This document shows, in pieces, positions 16,901-26,131 of a stretch of DNA of 64,000 nt. The stretch is taken from NCBI RefSeq assembly GCF_003966655.1, contig NZ_AP018795.1, positions 2,373,501-2,437,500 of the forward strand, written 5' to 3'. The stretch comes from Acidithiobacillus ferridurans (lineage in GTDB: Bacteria; Pseudomonadota; Gammaproteobacteria; Acidithiobacillales; Acidithiobacillaceae). The notes beneath the pieces were generated by a model. It ran no database searches, was not told the origin of the DNA, and saw nothing but the letters and a program-made list of their open reading frames with translations. Position 1 is the first letter of the stretch; every line of letters starts with the position of its first letter. The position numbers and the translations under genes are program-made.

Positions 16901-18498
16901 CGTGCGCTCCGTAATGCTGAGGCACCATTCGCCTCGACCGGTTCGATCGGGCTGCCCGGGGGCTTGTCCTGCACGGTCATGCCGCAGACCAGCAAACCCT
17001 GCCGATGCAATTCCGCATAGCGCGCCTCGATCGCGGCTTTGACCCGCTGACAGCGTTCTACAGTGCGTTCGCGACTGCCGGGCACGCGACGGTCATAGCG
17101 GAAATGAATCGCCACAGGCACGGGTAATCCATGCAGGACATTAAGCGTGCTAAAAATCTGAAGGCCCACGTCCAGATCCGGCCCTCCTTCTTCCACCGTG
17201 TGCAAGTAAACGAAATACGCCAGGTTGCGTACCTGGAATTCCTCAAATCCATCCCCCACGCTGATGAATCGCTCGTTATGGCCGATGTCCGGGTAGCGCC
17301 CACCCCAGTTGCCGCATACATACTCAATCTGCGACAGGTTGTTGATCAGAAGCGTGGCAATGAGTCGGCGCATACCCTCGTGTGGTTCGCCGTTGCCCTT
17401 GCCCCATCCGTCCGTAGCGCTGGCGGCTTGAATTGCCTGATACACCTTGAGTCGTGCATTGCTGGCATCATCGTTAACCGTTTCTTTATATAACGTCAGA
17501 TTGCTGACGCAGCGATATAAACTCATTTCGCCATCCGCGTCGGGCACATGCACTTTAATGCCGTCGGTATCCGTATCGACACCAATCAGTAAGGTGTCGA
17601 CCGAGGCACCGCAACAAAAACTGTTTTCGATGGCCTGACGAAATTCACGCAACCGCCCCAGGCCTGCTTCTGCAGCATCCCTCTCGCTGCTGTGATGCGC
17701 CGCACAACCCTCGTGGGCGGGGTCGGAACTGCTCCAGTGGTAGACCGCTATTTTTAGGTACCGCGTACCTGCATCGGCAGACACCGGACGGCCTTCGCGA
17801 TAGCGCATCAGTTCGGTTTCGATCCAGCGTTTGACATTGGCCTCAACGTCGAACATGGCCCCGGCGTAAGCCTTGCGGCTGCGCACCGCGTCATCGGGCA
17901 AGCGCAGAATGTAGCGCACCAAGCCCTTCAGCCGCCCGTCCGAGCACGGTGTGATATCCACCGCGTGGTAGCCACAGTCGAGCAAGAACGAAGTCACCTC
18001 GTCTGAATTCTGCGGCACGGCCTGCGTTTGCTCCGCCATCAGGCGAATGGTGTGCATGACGCACGCCCCATACAGCGCGCGCATATCCAGGTTAGCTATC
18101 CAGGCATCCTCCAGAATTCCTGCCGGTAACAGGAAGCCAAGATCCGTGTGGGCAACGCGCTGTGCGCGTTCGAGAAAATCGGCCTCATGCTGCTGGGCGG
18201 CAAGGTGCTTTAGCGCCGGAATGATGGCTGCGAAGTGCCCCTTCACCGCCTGTTCGTGGGCCAGCAGGCGGTGGTTCTCCAACTCATTGGTGAGCGGGTG
18301 CCGACAAGGCCGTGCCGGATCCGACGAGCAGGCCGGGTTGGGTGCACTCTTCGGGTTGAGTACAAGGTCCCGCGCCGCAAATACCGGTTTCTGCGGCCGC
18401 GCTTGCAGCGTGCTGGCCGGCGTACCCAGACCGTAAGGTGGTCGGTTTACTCCTGGCTGAGGGCTCACATGCCGCCCGGGACGGTTTCTCGTATTCAT
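16897..18498 (-). CDS. csoSCA: Carboxysomal carbonic anhydrase CsoSCA
   Basis: The epsilon/beta-type carbonic anhydrase (CsoS3) converts bicarbonate to CO2 inside the shell. The catalytic zinc site is visible as DITPCSDGR (Cys, Asp, Arg), a histidine in GCAAHHSS, and a cysteine in NSFCCG. The ATG at 18498 gives 533 residues, close to family length; an upstream in-frame ATG at 18600 lies inside csoS2 and has no ribosome site. The proline- and arginine-rich N-terminal about 80 residues are likely disordered and may tether the enzyme to Rubisco. Confidence 0.94.
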   Translation of the reverse strand: MNTRNRPGRHVSPQPGVNRPPYGLGTPASTLQARPQKPVFAARDLVLNPKSAPNPACSSDPARPCRHPLTNELENHRLLAHEQAVKGHFAAIIPALKHLAAQQHEADFLERAQRVAHTDLGFLLPAGILEDAWIANLDMRALYGACVMHTIRLMAEQTQAVPQNSDEVTSFLLDCGYHAVDITPCSDGRLKGLVRYILRLPDDAVRSRKAYAGAMFDVEANVKRWIETELMRYREGRPVSADAGTRYLKIAVYHWSSSDPAHEGCAAHHSSERDAAEAGLGRLREFRQAIENSFCCGASVDTLLIGVDTDTDGIKVHVPDADGEMSLYRCVSNLTLYKETVNDDASNARLKVYQAIQAASATDGWGKGNGEPHEGMRRLIATLLINNLSQIEYVCGNWGGRYPDIGHNERFISVGDGFEEFQVRNLAYFVYLHTVEEGGPDLDVGLQIFSTLNVLHGLPVPVAIHFRYDRRVPGSRERTVERCQRVKAAIEARYAELHRQGLLVCGMTVQDKPPGSPIEPVEANGASALRSAR

Positions 18499-18553
18499 CG
18501 CAATCTCTGGTCCATGCTGCGTGTGTGGGCGTACAGTCGCCGTCGGTATCACA

Positions 18554-20853
18554 TCAACCTCGTGCACCGCCGGAATAGGTGATCGGAGAGCCTTTGGCAT
18601 CGTTGCCGCTGCTGCCGGTCACTCGGCTGGTCGGCAACGCCGGCCGCTCGCGGTCTTTCATCTGGGAAGCCCCAAGCACCTTACCGCGTTGATCTCCACG
18701 CAAGGTCTGGTTGCGGCGCGTGGATGTGCCTTCGGTGCCGGTAATGCTTTCATTGCGCCTCCATGCGGCCCCCGTGATGGCAAAACCGCCCTCGTGCCCG
18801 TCTCCGGTGAGGCGACTGCGCGGCACTTCTGTTGCGGCGGTCGTTGGCACGGCACCATAGGCCTCATCGCGATAACGGAACTCAGGTGTGCCGGAAACCA
18901 GACCAGCCGCCAGATTCACCGGACCGGTAATACGTCCCACTGCGCCATAGGCGGTACCGGTAACCCGGTTGAGCGGTCTCTCCTGCGCGCTGCGCGCGGG
19001 AGTCGTGACGCTAAAATTTCCGCGGACTGCTGCCACCTCCGGGGCAGCGACTGCCGTATGCGGCGCATCGGCTGGGCCACGGGTGAGTGGATGCATCCGC
19101 GTCCCATTTCCACTCTTGTGCAGTGCCCGTTGATCAGTGCCCGCATAAGGGGTGCCACTCAAAACCTGCCCTTCACCACGAGCAGATCCGGTCACTTTGT
19201 TGTCCGGTCCCAGCCGGATGCCGGTCATCATCGCATCGGCGACGCCACTTTGTTTTGCCATCAGTGCTTGTGCTGTGGCCTGGTGGTCCGAGGCACAAAA
19301 TGCCGCGTACTGATCGGGACCCGCGTATTCCGTGCCCGTGACAGGCTGGCAACCGCCATATTCATCCCCGGTGACCTTGGGGCTGCGTTCCACTGACGTG
19401 CCGGATACCGGCTGTTCGTGCCAGGTGTGCGTCACGCCGACTTTTTCCGGTGTAGGAACGGGTTTGCGGTTGCAGGCCTGATACTGAGCCAGTCCAGCAG
19501 ATTCGGTGCCCGTCACACTGGCGCAAACTCCACGTTCCGTACCCGTCACGCGGTTTCCAGGGGCGGTCTCCGTACCCGTCAAAGCATGCTCGCGCAGCGT
19601 ACTCATCACGCTCACCTTGTGTGGAGCGCTGCCGCCGTCGCGACACAGGCTGCCAAACGACTCCGGCTGGTAATATTGGCTGCCGGTAAGCTTGCGGCAG
19701 GATCCGGGCTCATCCCCGGTCACTCTGGCGCTGCGCCCGACTTCGGTTCCACTCACGCGCTGACCAGCCTCGGTGGCCGCTACGCTGACCTTGGCCGGAG
19801 TCAGCGCTGGCCGGGTTGCGCAAAAGGATTCAAATTTGTCGGCGCTGAGATATTCGGTGCCGGTCACGGCCTTACAGGTGCCATGTTCATCTCCGGTGAC
19901 CTTCACGCTGTGCCCAAGCTCGACGCCGCTCACACGCTGGCCTCGGGTGGTCCGGCCTACATTCACCTTAGCGGGAGCCGGCTCCGGGGTGGCGGTGCAC
20001 AATGCGCCGTATTGCTCGGTGCCAATATATTCAGTGCCGGTGATGGCCAGGCAACTGCCCGGCTCGGCACCCGTGACCTTGGCGCTGCGTTCCACCTGGG
20101 TGCCGGTCACGGATGTGCCACTCAGGGTAGTCCCTTGCTCCACTTTGGCAGGTGCTGCAGGCTTCTGACGGGTCCGGCCGCTGGGTCGATATGCGGACTG
20201 ATCGCTGCGCCCTTTTTGGCACATGGCTTCACGGCGTGCCTGGGCGGCGTCGCGCCCGCTCAATCCTGCCAAGGCGTCGGGCTGACCGCTGTTGTGCGAT
20301 ATACGTGAAACACGGCTACAAGACGACGCTACCTTTCCCTGAGTGGAAAGCGCGCGGCGACGCTCCTGGCAGAGTTTGCGCACCGCGGAGGCGCTCGGCC
20401 CGGCCACTGATGCCGGGTCTTCGTCTACCAGCGCGCATACCGCTTCGAGCAACTGTTCCCGCTCGGCGATTTCAGTTGCGTCCTTACCTTTGCAGCCACA
20501 GCCATTCGGGGGGGTAAGTCTTGCGCGGCAGCTGCCGCTTCTACAGGCGCAGCGGTGACAGTCGGTGTATCCGAGGCAATGACACGAATCCCCGTATGCG
20601 CAGTAGAGTTGGCTTGCGCAAGCCCTATGGCGCCACCCTGCGACAATGCCTCACGGCGCGCACGGGAAAGCGACTTGCCGGTAGCCCCTGTCGCCTCCAT
20701 GGCGGCCATATTGCCCACTGTCCGCGCCGCCGATGCGGATGGTTTTGCCCCCAGCGCGGCGGCACCATTGTGCGACAGTGCCCGCCGCCGCTCCAGCGCA
20801 GCGGCACGTGTCGAGCGTGGGGACGCCATATTGTTTGCCATAGAGTCACTCAT
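18554..20853 (-). CDS. csoS2: Carboxysome scaffold CsoS2, interrupted by an apparent -1 frameshift
   Basis: CsoS2 is the disordered scaffold that joins Rubisco to the shell. The N-terminal part starts at 20853 (RRRALSHNG-type Rubisco-binding repeats) and runs for 142 codons to a stop. The remaining protein (further RRRAL repeat, many VTG/TGTE M-repeats, conserved end ITYSGGARG) is in the -1 frame. The two join if the ribosome, or the true sequence, gains one C in the run of seven C (20508-20514 on the plus strand). The join yields PPPNGCGCKGKDATEIAE, typical of CsoS2, and about 766 residues. A base-calling error, a real mutation or recoding are all possible. Internal start of a truncated form is less likely. 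Confidence 0.88.
20508..20514 (-). other. Homopolymer where the csoS2 frame changes
   Basis: Seven C on the coding strand (CTTA-CCCCCCC-GAATGG) mark the position where csoS2 switches to the -1 frame. Reading CCC CCC and then slipping back one base gives CCG AAT GGC TGT, the expected continuation. The A before the run means the first tRNA would re-pair imperfectly, so this is not an ideal X-XXY-YYZ slip site. Confidence 0.7.
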
Positions 20854-20923
20854 GACTTGATCCTTCCGTATCCATCAAACCCCTGCGCGGGCCACCCGCT
20901 GGATAGCCCCGCACCGATCTTGC

Positions 20924-21256
20924 TTATCGCCCGCGGAACACCACAAAAGCGCTGCCCTGGCTCTGCGAGTAGTTGTCATACCCGATCAGGCGCACGTGAT
21001 GGTTGGGGTGGGCGCGATGGCATGCCTCCAGTTCGGCAATAACGGTGTCCACTGACTGCTCGCCGAACATGGGCAGTTTCCACATGTACCAGTAGTATGT
21101 TGATGCGCGTTCAGGCTCCACATGCTCGATGCCGGGGTTCCAGCCCTGGTTCACGAGATAGGCGATCTGACGACGCATTTTTTCCGGTCCCATTGCCGGC
21201 AAATAGGAGAAGGTTTCGTACTTGGGTGTTGAGTCGTAGTCTTGAATGTCAGCCAT
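20924..21256 (-). CDS. cbbS: Rubisco small subunit, form IA carboxysomal
   Basis: The 110-residue small subunit ([36 protein letters not shown]) caps the L8S8 holoenzyme. AAGGAA precedes the start. It lies between cbbL and csoS2 as in all alpha-carboxysome operons, with a 91-base gap from cbbL. Confidence 0.97.
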   Translation of the reverse strand: MADIQDYDSTPKYETFSYLPAMGPEKMRRQIAYLVNQGWNPGIEHVEPERASTYYWYMWKLPMFGEQSVDTVIAELEACHRAHPNHHVRLIGYDNYSQSQGSAFVVFRGR

Positions 21257-21347
21257 TTTCTATTCCTTTCTTTGGCGCGCGGAGCGAGCCGTCAAGCCTC
21301 GCGCCACGCGGGTTTTCGTTTGCGCCTTTGCGATTACTGTCACAGAA

Positions 21348-22769
21348 TCAGCGATTCACCACGTCCAATTTGTCCACGGTATCAAATTCAAACTTGATCT
21401 CTTTCCAGGTTTCCAGAGCAATTTTTAACTCTGGACTGTCTTTCGCTGCGTTGGTGAGAATGTCCTTGCCCTCGCGCTCGAGATCGCGACCTTCATTGCG
21501 CGCTTCCACACACGCCTCTAGCGCGACACGATTGGCAGCTGCTCCGGCAGCGTTGCCCCATGGGTGCCCTAGCGTCCCGCCACCAAACTGGAATACCGCA
21601 TCATCGCCAAAGATTGCTAACAACGACGGCATGTGCCAGACGTGGATACCGCCAGAGGCTACTGCGAACACACCTGGCATGGATCCCCAGTCCTGGTCGA
21701 AGAAGATGCCTCGACTGCGATCCTCAGGGACGAACGATTCGCGTAGCAGGTCGACCCACCCTTGAGTGGAGGCGCGGTCACCTTCCAGTTTGCCAACCAC
21801 CGTGCCTGTATGCAGGTGATCACCACCCGACAGACGAAGCGCCTTGACGAGCACCCGAAAGTGAATGCCGTGGTGCGGATTACGGTCCACAACCGCATGC
21901 ATGGCACGGTGGATGTGTAGCAGGGTGCCGGTTTTCCGGCACCAACGCGCCAGACCGGTATTGGCACAGAAACCACCCGTAAGGAAGTCGTGCATGATGA
22001 TGGGCATATTGAGTTCCTTGGCGAACTCTGCCCGCTCATACATTTCCTCGGGCGAGGGTGCTGTAACATTTAAATAGTGTCCTTTGCGCTCACCAGTTTC
22101 AGCTTCGGCCGTGTGGATCGCATCAGCCACGAACAGAAACCGATCGCGCCAGCGCATGAAGGGTTGCGAGTTGACGTTCTCATCGTCCTTGGTGAAATCC
22201 AGACCGCCGCGCAGACACTCGTAGACTGCACGACCATAATTCTTGGCAGATAGACCAAGCTTGGGCTTGATGGTGCAGCCGAGCATTGGTCGGCCATATT
22301 TATTCATCTTGTCGCGCTCGACCTGGATGCCGTGGGGCGGTCCGTTGCAGGTTTTGACGTAGGCGAGTGGGAAGCGTACATCTTCCAGGCGTAGTGCACG
22401 CACTGCCTTGAAGCCGAAGACATTACCCACCAAAGAGGTGAATACGTTAACCACGGACCCTTCTTCGAACAAATCTATGGGATAGGCGATAAATGCGTAA
22501 AAGCTGGTGTCATCGCCCGGCACATCTTCGATGCGATAAGCACGGCCTTTGTAGTAATCCATGTCAGTCAGCAAATCGGTCCACACCGTGGTCCAGGTGC
22601 CGGTAGAAGACTCGGCGGCTACCGCGGCGGCGGCTTCTTCACGATCCACCCCTGGTTGTGGCGTAATTTTGAAACAGGCTAAGATATCAGAGTCCAAAGG
22701 CACGTACTCGGGGGCCCAATAGGTCTGCCGGTATTCCTTTACTCCGGCCTCATACTTTTTTACGGCCAT
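21348..22769 (-). CDS. cbbL: Rubisco large subunit, form IA
   Basis: The 473-residue catalytic subunit fixes CO2 onto ribulose-1,5-bisphosphate. The carbamylation lysine lies in [31 protein letters not shown] and the [12 protein letters not shown] loop are present. GGAGAG before the ATG at 22769 selects this start over an in-frame ATG 15 codons upstream. Length and sequence match form IA enzymes packaged in alpha-carboxysomes. It is first in the operon and diverges from cbbR. Confidence 0.98.
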   Translation of the reverse strand: MAVKKYEAGVKEYRQTYWAPEYVPLDSDILACFKITPQPGVDREEAAAAVAAESSTGTWTTVWTDLLTDMDYYKGRAYRIEDVPGDDTSFYAFIAYPIDLFEEGSVVNVFTSLVGNVFGFKAVRALRLEDVRFPLAYVKTCNGPPHGIQVERDKMNKYGRPMLGCTIKPKLGLSAKNYGRAVYECLRGGLDFTKDDENVNSQPFMRWRDRFLFVADAIHTAEAETGERKGHYLNVTAPSPEEMYERAEFAKELNMPIIMHDFLTGGFCANTGLARWCRKTGTLLHIHRAMHAVVDRNPHHGIHFRVLVKALRLSGGDHLHTGTVVGKLEGDRASTQGWVDLLRESFVPEDRSRGIFFDQDWGSMPGVFAVASGGIHVWHMPSLLAIFGDDAVFQFGGGTLGHPWGNAAGAAANRVALEACVEARNEGRDLEREGKDILTNAAKDSPELKIALETWKEIKFEFDTVDKLDVVNR

Positions 22770-22913
22770 GCTTGCTCTCCTTGTGTCATGGTAGACGATG
22801 GTGATTGGAGCCACCTGCCAGGTTCCAATGCTTGGGTAGCATTGTGGACGATCTGTAACTATATAAAAGTAAAATATATTTACTATTATAATTTAGTATG
22901 GTTTACTATTGGC
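22770..22913. promoter_or_regulatory. Divergent cbbL/cbbR control region
   Basis: The 144-bp spacer is very AT-rich. It holds an inverted repeat AGTAAA-N5-TTTACT at 22868-22884, a LysR-type motif TACTA-N8-TAGTA at 22881-22898, and two direct copies of TTTACTATT at 22879 and 22902, 23 bases apart. Such overlapping sites are expected for CbbR, which binds between its own gene and the operon it controls. Confidence 0.65.
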
Positions 22914-23840
22914 ATGTCTATCCGTCATGCAACCTTGCACCAACTCAAGATCTTCGCTGCCGTAGCTCGGCACATGAGCTTCGCCCGTGCCGCTGAAGAG
23001 CTACATTTGACACCTCCTGCTCTGTCCATTCAGGTCCGGCAACTCGCCGAGGCAGTCGGCCAGCCGCTTTTTAATCAGATTGGCAAGAAAATCTACCTGA
23101 CCCCGGCGGGGGAGGCGCTGACATCGGCGTGCCACGATGTGCTGGATCGACTGGAATATTTCACTCAAGAGATAGCCGCTCTTCAAGGACTGGAGAAGGG
23201 CAGCTTGAAGGTCGCCACGCTCTCTACCGCTAAATACTTTATTCCACGTATTATGGGAGGGTTCTGTACGGAGCATCCTGGTGTTGCTACTGCTTTGTTT
23301 ATTGGTAATCGGGAAGCACTGCTGGAGCGGCTTGCGCGTAACCAGGACGACCTCTACATCCTGGGTCAGCCGCCGGAACACATAAACGTCGTCGCGGAAG
23401 CTTTCGCCGATAATCCCTTAGTGGTGGTATCCCGATCGGATCATCCCCTGGCGTCGGAAAAAGACCTTGAGCCATCACGTCTACGAGACGCACCATTTAT
23501 TTTGCGCGAACCCGGTTCGGGAACACGTCTGGCTGCAGAGAAGTTTTTCGAGCAACACGGCGTTGTTCTCAGAACACGTATGGAATTTGGAAGTAATGAG
23601 GCTGTCAAGCAGACTGTGGCTGGCGGTTTAGGCATTGCCGTGCTGTCGGCAAGTACGATACACGCGGAACTTGCCAGCGGCGAACTGGTGATTCTCGACG
23701 TGCGTGGGTTTCCTCTAGAGCGCAAGTGGTATGCGGTTTATCCGGCGGGAAAACTGCTTTCTCCAATCGTCAGGGCCTTTATGGGGTGCCTGTTTGCGGT
23801 ATCTGCACATGGTGAAAAGGAATGGCGCGCTCAAGAATGA
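22914..23840 (+). CDS. cbbR: LysR-type regulator CbbR
   Basis: A 308-residue LysR regulator: winged HTH at residues 1-65 (LHQLKIFAAVARHMSFARAAEELHLTPPALS), linker helix, and two-lobed effector domain. It is divergent from cbbL, the standard CbbR arrangement; CbbR activates cbb operons in response to Calvin-cycle metabolites. The ATG at 22914 is chosen because the frame upstream runs through the promoter palindromes. The protein opening (SIRHATLHQLKIF) matches the family. Confidence 0.94.
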   Translation: MSIRHATLHQLKIFAAVARHMSFARAAEELHLTPPALSIQVRQLAEAVGQPLFNQIGKKIYLTPAGEALTSACHDVLDRLEYFTQEIAALQGLEKGSLKVATLSTAKYFIPRIMGGFCTEHPGVATALFIGNREALLERLARNQDDLYILGQPPEHINVVAEAFADNPLVVVSRSDHPLASEKDLEPSRLRDAPFILREPGSGTRLAAEKFFEQHGVVLRTRMEFGSNEAVKQTVAGGLGIAVLSASTIHAELASGELVILDVRGFPLERKWYAVYPAGKLLSPIVRAFMGCLFAVSAHGEKEWRAQE

Positions 23841-23844
23841 AGTA

Positions 23845-23923
23845 ATGGGATGAACGTCCCCTTCCCCCCAGCCGCGGTCCGATGCCACGATGGGGGCCCA
23901 TTGAACAAGGAGGTTCATCCCAT
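23845..23923. repeat. Long bulged hairpin after cbbR
   Basis: Five bases after the cbbR stop, an 11-bp perfect inverted repeat (ATGGGATGAAC / GTTCATCCCAT) encloses a second stem (CCCCCCA / TGGGGG). The apex is about 20 bases. No T-run follows, so it is not a standard terminator. It could be a small RNA structure, an insertion-element remnant, or a processing signal. Confidence 0.5.
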
Positions 23924-24283
23924 GAAAGCGTAGTAATCGGCCCTGGGTGCCGCAAATCGCGCCGAAGAAACACGCTGCGACTCCGTTTATGGCAAAGTAA
24001 GGGTGTGGCACTGCAGAAGGCCGATAAATCACGGGAGTATGTATCGTGTCTTCCTTTATCCTGCCGGTATTTGGATGCTATTCTGCTTGATAGTCTGACT
24101 CATGTGTTAGAAGTAAACAAGCGGACCATTGTTGGATCAGTGAATTCTTCATTGTACTTTACCCGTCTCCTGTCATGGTAGGATAATGTAGCTCCATAGA
24201 TTTCTGATTCTCTACAAGACATGAAGCGCTCATAAGGCGCGCATAGGATAACCGATGCCTTCCAAGCTTTTTGTAAATCATCC
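23924..24283. other. Intergenic region, no gene seen
   Basis: About 360 bases between the cbbR hairpin and the MpaB-like gene. I see no coding frame with supporting signals, no tRNA and no clear terminator. The second half is AT-rich and may carry the promoter of the next gene. Confidence 0.4.
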
Positions 24284-25141
24284 ATGACTACGGCGTATGA
24301 TCGTGAAATTCTCCAGTTAGATCCGGTCAAGGATCACTGCCGAATCACCTTTCTGATGGCAACTTGTGTGTATCCTTTTGATATCGCGCGTGCGCTTGAA
24401 CTAGCCCTGTTTCGCACGTATGCGGTACCTCGTATTTCTGCTCTCCTTCGCCATACAGGAGAACTCACTGAACGGACCCGCAAACGTTACGATGATACGG
24501 ACCTGCTCCTCAGTGAATTGATTGAACACGGCTACGATAGTCCACAAGGGCAGGCTGCCATTGAAAACATCAACCGCCAGCACGCCAAATATACGATTCG
24601 CAATAAGGACTATCTATATGTATTGTTGACGTTTATTTTTGAACCGATACAATGGATAGCGCGTTTCGGGCATCGCCCCCTATCAGAAAAAGAACGCTTG
24701 GCCTGGTTCCACTTCTGGCGGGCCATAGGCGTGCGCATGAACATCCAAGATATTCATGATGAATATGCTGAGCTGGAGCAGTTTAATCGTTCCTATGAGG
24801 CAGAGTGTTTTCATTATTCCAATTCAAACCGATGTGTCGCAGAAAAAACGATAGACTTGCTACTGGGCTTTTATATGCCGCACGTACTGTTTCGACTGGG
24901 AAGGCCTGCCGTTTATGCTCTACTGGATCGACCCCTACTAAACGCTTTAGGCTTATCTGGACAATCAATCTGGTTGAGCCGAGTGCTCACCCGTGCATTA
25001 CGTTTACGCGGACGAATAGCCAGTGCGCTACCGATCAAAAACAAACCAGTGATGCGTACGCAATTGCGTCGGCCAACCTACCCAGAGGGCTATCGCATTG
25101 AAGATCTTGGCCCAGAAAAACCTACGCAGCAGCGGGATTGA
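24284..25141 (+). CDS. MpaB/Lcp-like oxygenase family protein (DUF2236)
   Basis: A 285-residue protein resembling the family that includes fungal MpaB oxygenase and rubber oxygenase (Lcp). The YPFDIARALELALFRTYAVP opening, the helix EKERLAWFHFWRAIGVRMNI and the helical C-terminus with a basic tail are typical of the domain. Members are predicted heme-dependent oxygenases acting on hydrophobic substrates. No signal peptide is visible. It stands alone between cbbR and the conjugation block; its bases are less GC-rich than those of its neighbours. Confidence 0.65.
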   Translation: MTTAYDREILQLDPVKDHCRITFLMATCVYPFDIARALELALFRTYAVPRISALLRHTGELTERTRKRYDDTDLLLSELIEHGYDSPQGQAAIENINRQHAKYTIRNKDYLYVLLTFIFEPIQWIARFGHRPLSEKERLAWFHFWRAIGVRMNIQDIHDEYAELEQFNRSYEAECFHYSNSNRCVAEKTIDLLLGFYMPHVLFRLGRPAVYALLDRPLLNALGLSGQSIWLSRVLTRALRLRGRIASALPIKNKPVMRTQLRRPTYPEGYRIEDLGPEKPTQQRD

Positions 25142-25450
25142 AGGTCTACTTTAAAGACAAGCTCTTGGCCTTTCCTATCTACCAGTCGCGATTCTCAAAA
25201 TTCATGCTCATAAGACTGCCACGTTTTACAGCATTAGTGACGAGTTGCGAGAACATGCTGGTCAGTCCGCCGAATGGCTGCTTCCGCTGCCCTGCCGCCG
25301 TTGAGCTTTGGTAGTCGCCAGTAGATGGATTGCAGTCATCCAGCAGAGGGAATCATTTGTAGGCTGGCATAAGGCGACGCCGCCCCATGCCGGTTATCCC
25401 CCCAACCCTCGATCTATACCCTTTCAGGAATCATCTGAGAGGGTTATTTC
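25142..25450. other. Junction region between chromosome and conjugation block
   Basis: These 309 bases contain no convincing gene, tRNA or attachment-site repeat. In one frame a short stretch (FYSISDELREHAGQSAEWLLPLPC) looks protein-like and may be the end of a lost gene. The boundary of the mobile block probably lies here, as gene content changes completely on either side. Confidence 0.35.
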
Positions 25451-26119
25451 ATGTCGAGCAATCCCGATTATCTGGCTGCCCGCCAGGAATGGCTTGAGCG
25501 CTACGGCTCCTACATCGCGCAGGCGAGAAACTGGCGCATCGCTGCCCTGTCGGCTATCGGCATTGCCGCCCTGTTTGGGGCGGGCATGGTGTACGAGGCA
25601 GACCGTGTCCATATCGTGCCCTATGTCGTCGAAGTGGACAAACTGGGCAAGGCTGTGGAACTGGCGCAGGCCGTGCGGGCCGGTTCATTCGCCCAGCCGG
25701 TAGTGCAGCACATCGTTTCCCGCTTCACCTGGCTCGCTTTCACGCGCAGCCCGGACAAGTTTGTGCAGAAGCACTTCATCGATGAATCCTATCATTACAT
25801 CGCATCGAGCGCGGAATCCTCGCTGGATGCCTTCTACGCGCAGCACAATCCCTACGCGGCCTATTCCAACAAGACGCAGGGCAACACGGTCACGATCCAG
25901 AGCGCCGTTCCCGTTGGGCAGGTGACGGGCAAGGGTGGCTCGTACATCGTCGATTTCCTGGTAAAGCACTATGGCCCGCATGGCGGCGTGGATGGCGAGC
26001 AGAACTGGCAAGGCACGGTCACTTACGCGACGGTCCCGCCATCGAACAACCCCAATGTCCTGAAAGGCAATCCATTCGGCATCTACATCACGCACTTTGC
26101 ATTCAGTCCGCAGGTGTAA
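25451..26119 (+). CDS. VirB8/TrbF-like conjugation inner-membrane protein
   Basis: The 222-residue protein has a short cytoplasmic N-terminus, one membrane helix (about residues 29-46, IAALSAIGIAALFGAGMV) and a periplasmic VirB8-type domain (VPYVVEVDKLGKAVELAQA, FDVFVQKHF-like region and YITHFAFSPQV at the end). VirB8 nucleates the type IV secretion channel. GAGAGGG precedes the start. It opens a gene run continuing with VirB9 and VirB10 homologues; VirB4, VirB6, VirB11 and a relaxase are not found in the window. Confidence 0.85.
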   Translation: MSSNPDYLAARQEWLERYGSYIAQARNWRIAALSAIGIAALFGAGMVYEADRVHIVPYVVEVDKLGKAVELAQAVRAGSFAQPVVQHIVSRFTWLAFTRSPDKFVQKHFIDESYHYIASSAESSLDAFYAQHNPYAAYSNKTQGNTVTIQSAVPVGQVTGKGGSYIVDFLVKHYGPHGGVDGEQNWQGTVTYATVPPSNNPNVLKGNPFGIYITHFAFSPQV

Positions 26120-26131
26120 GGAGAAGATGAC

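Noticed and set aside
18521..20308. Long forward frames opposite csoS2
   Set aside because: They are complements of repeated CsoS2 codons; repetitive DNA keeps antisense frames open.
25142..25450. tRNA attachment site at the left edge of the conjugation block
   Set aside because: No cloverleaf or direct repeat matching the right edge could be found by eye.
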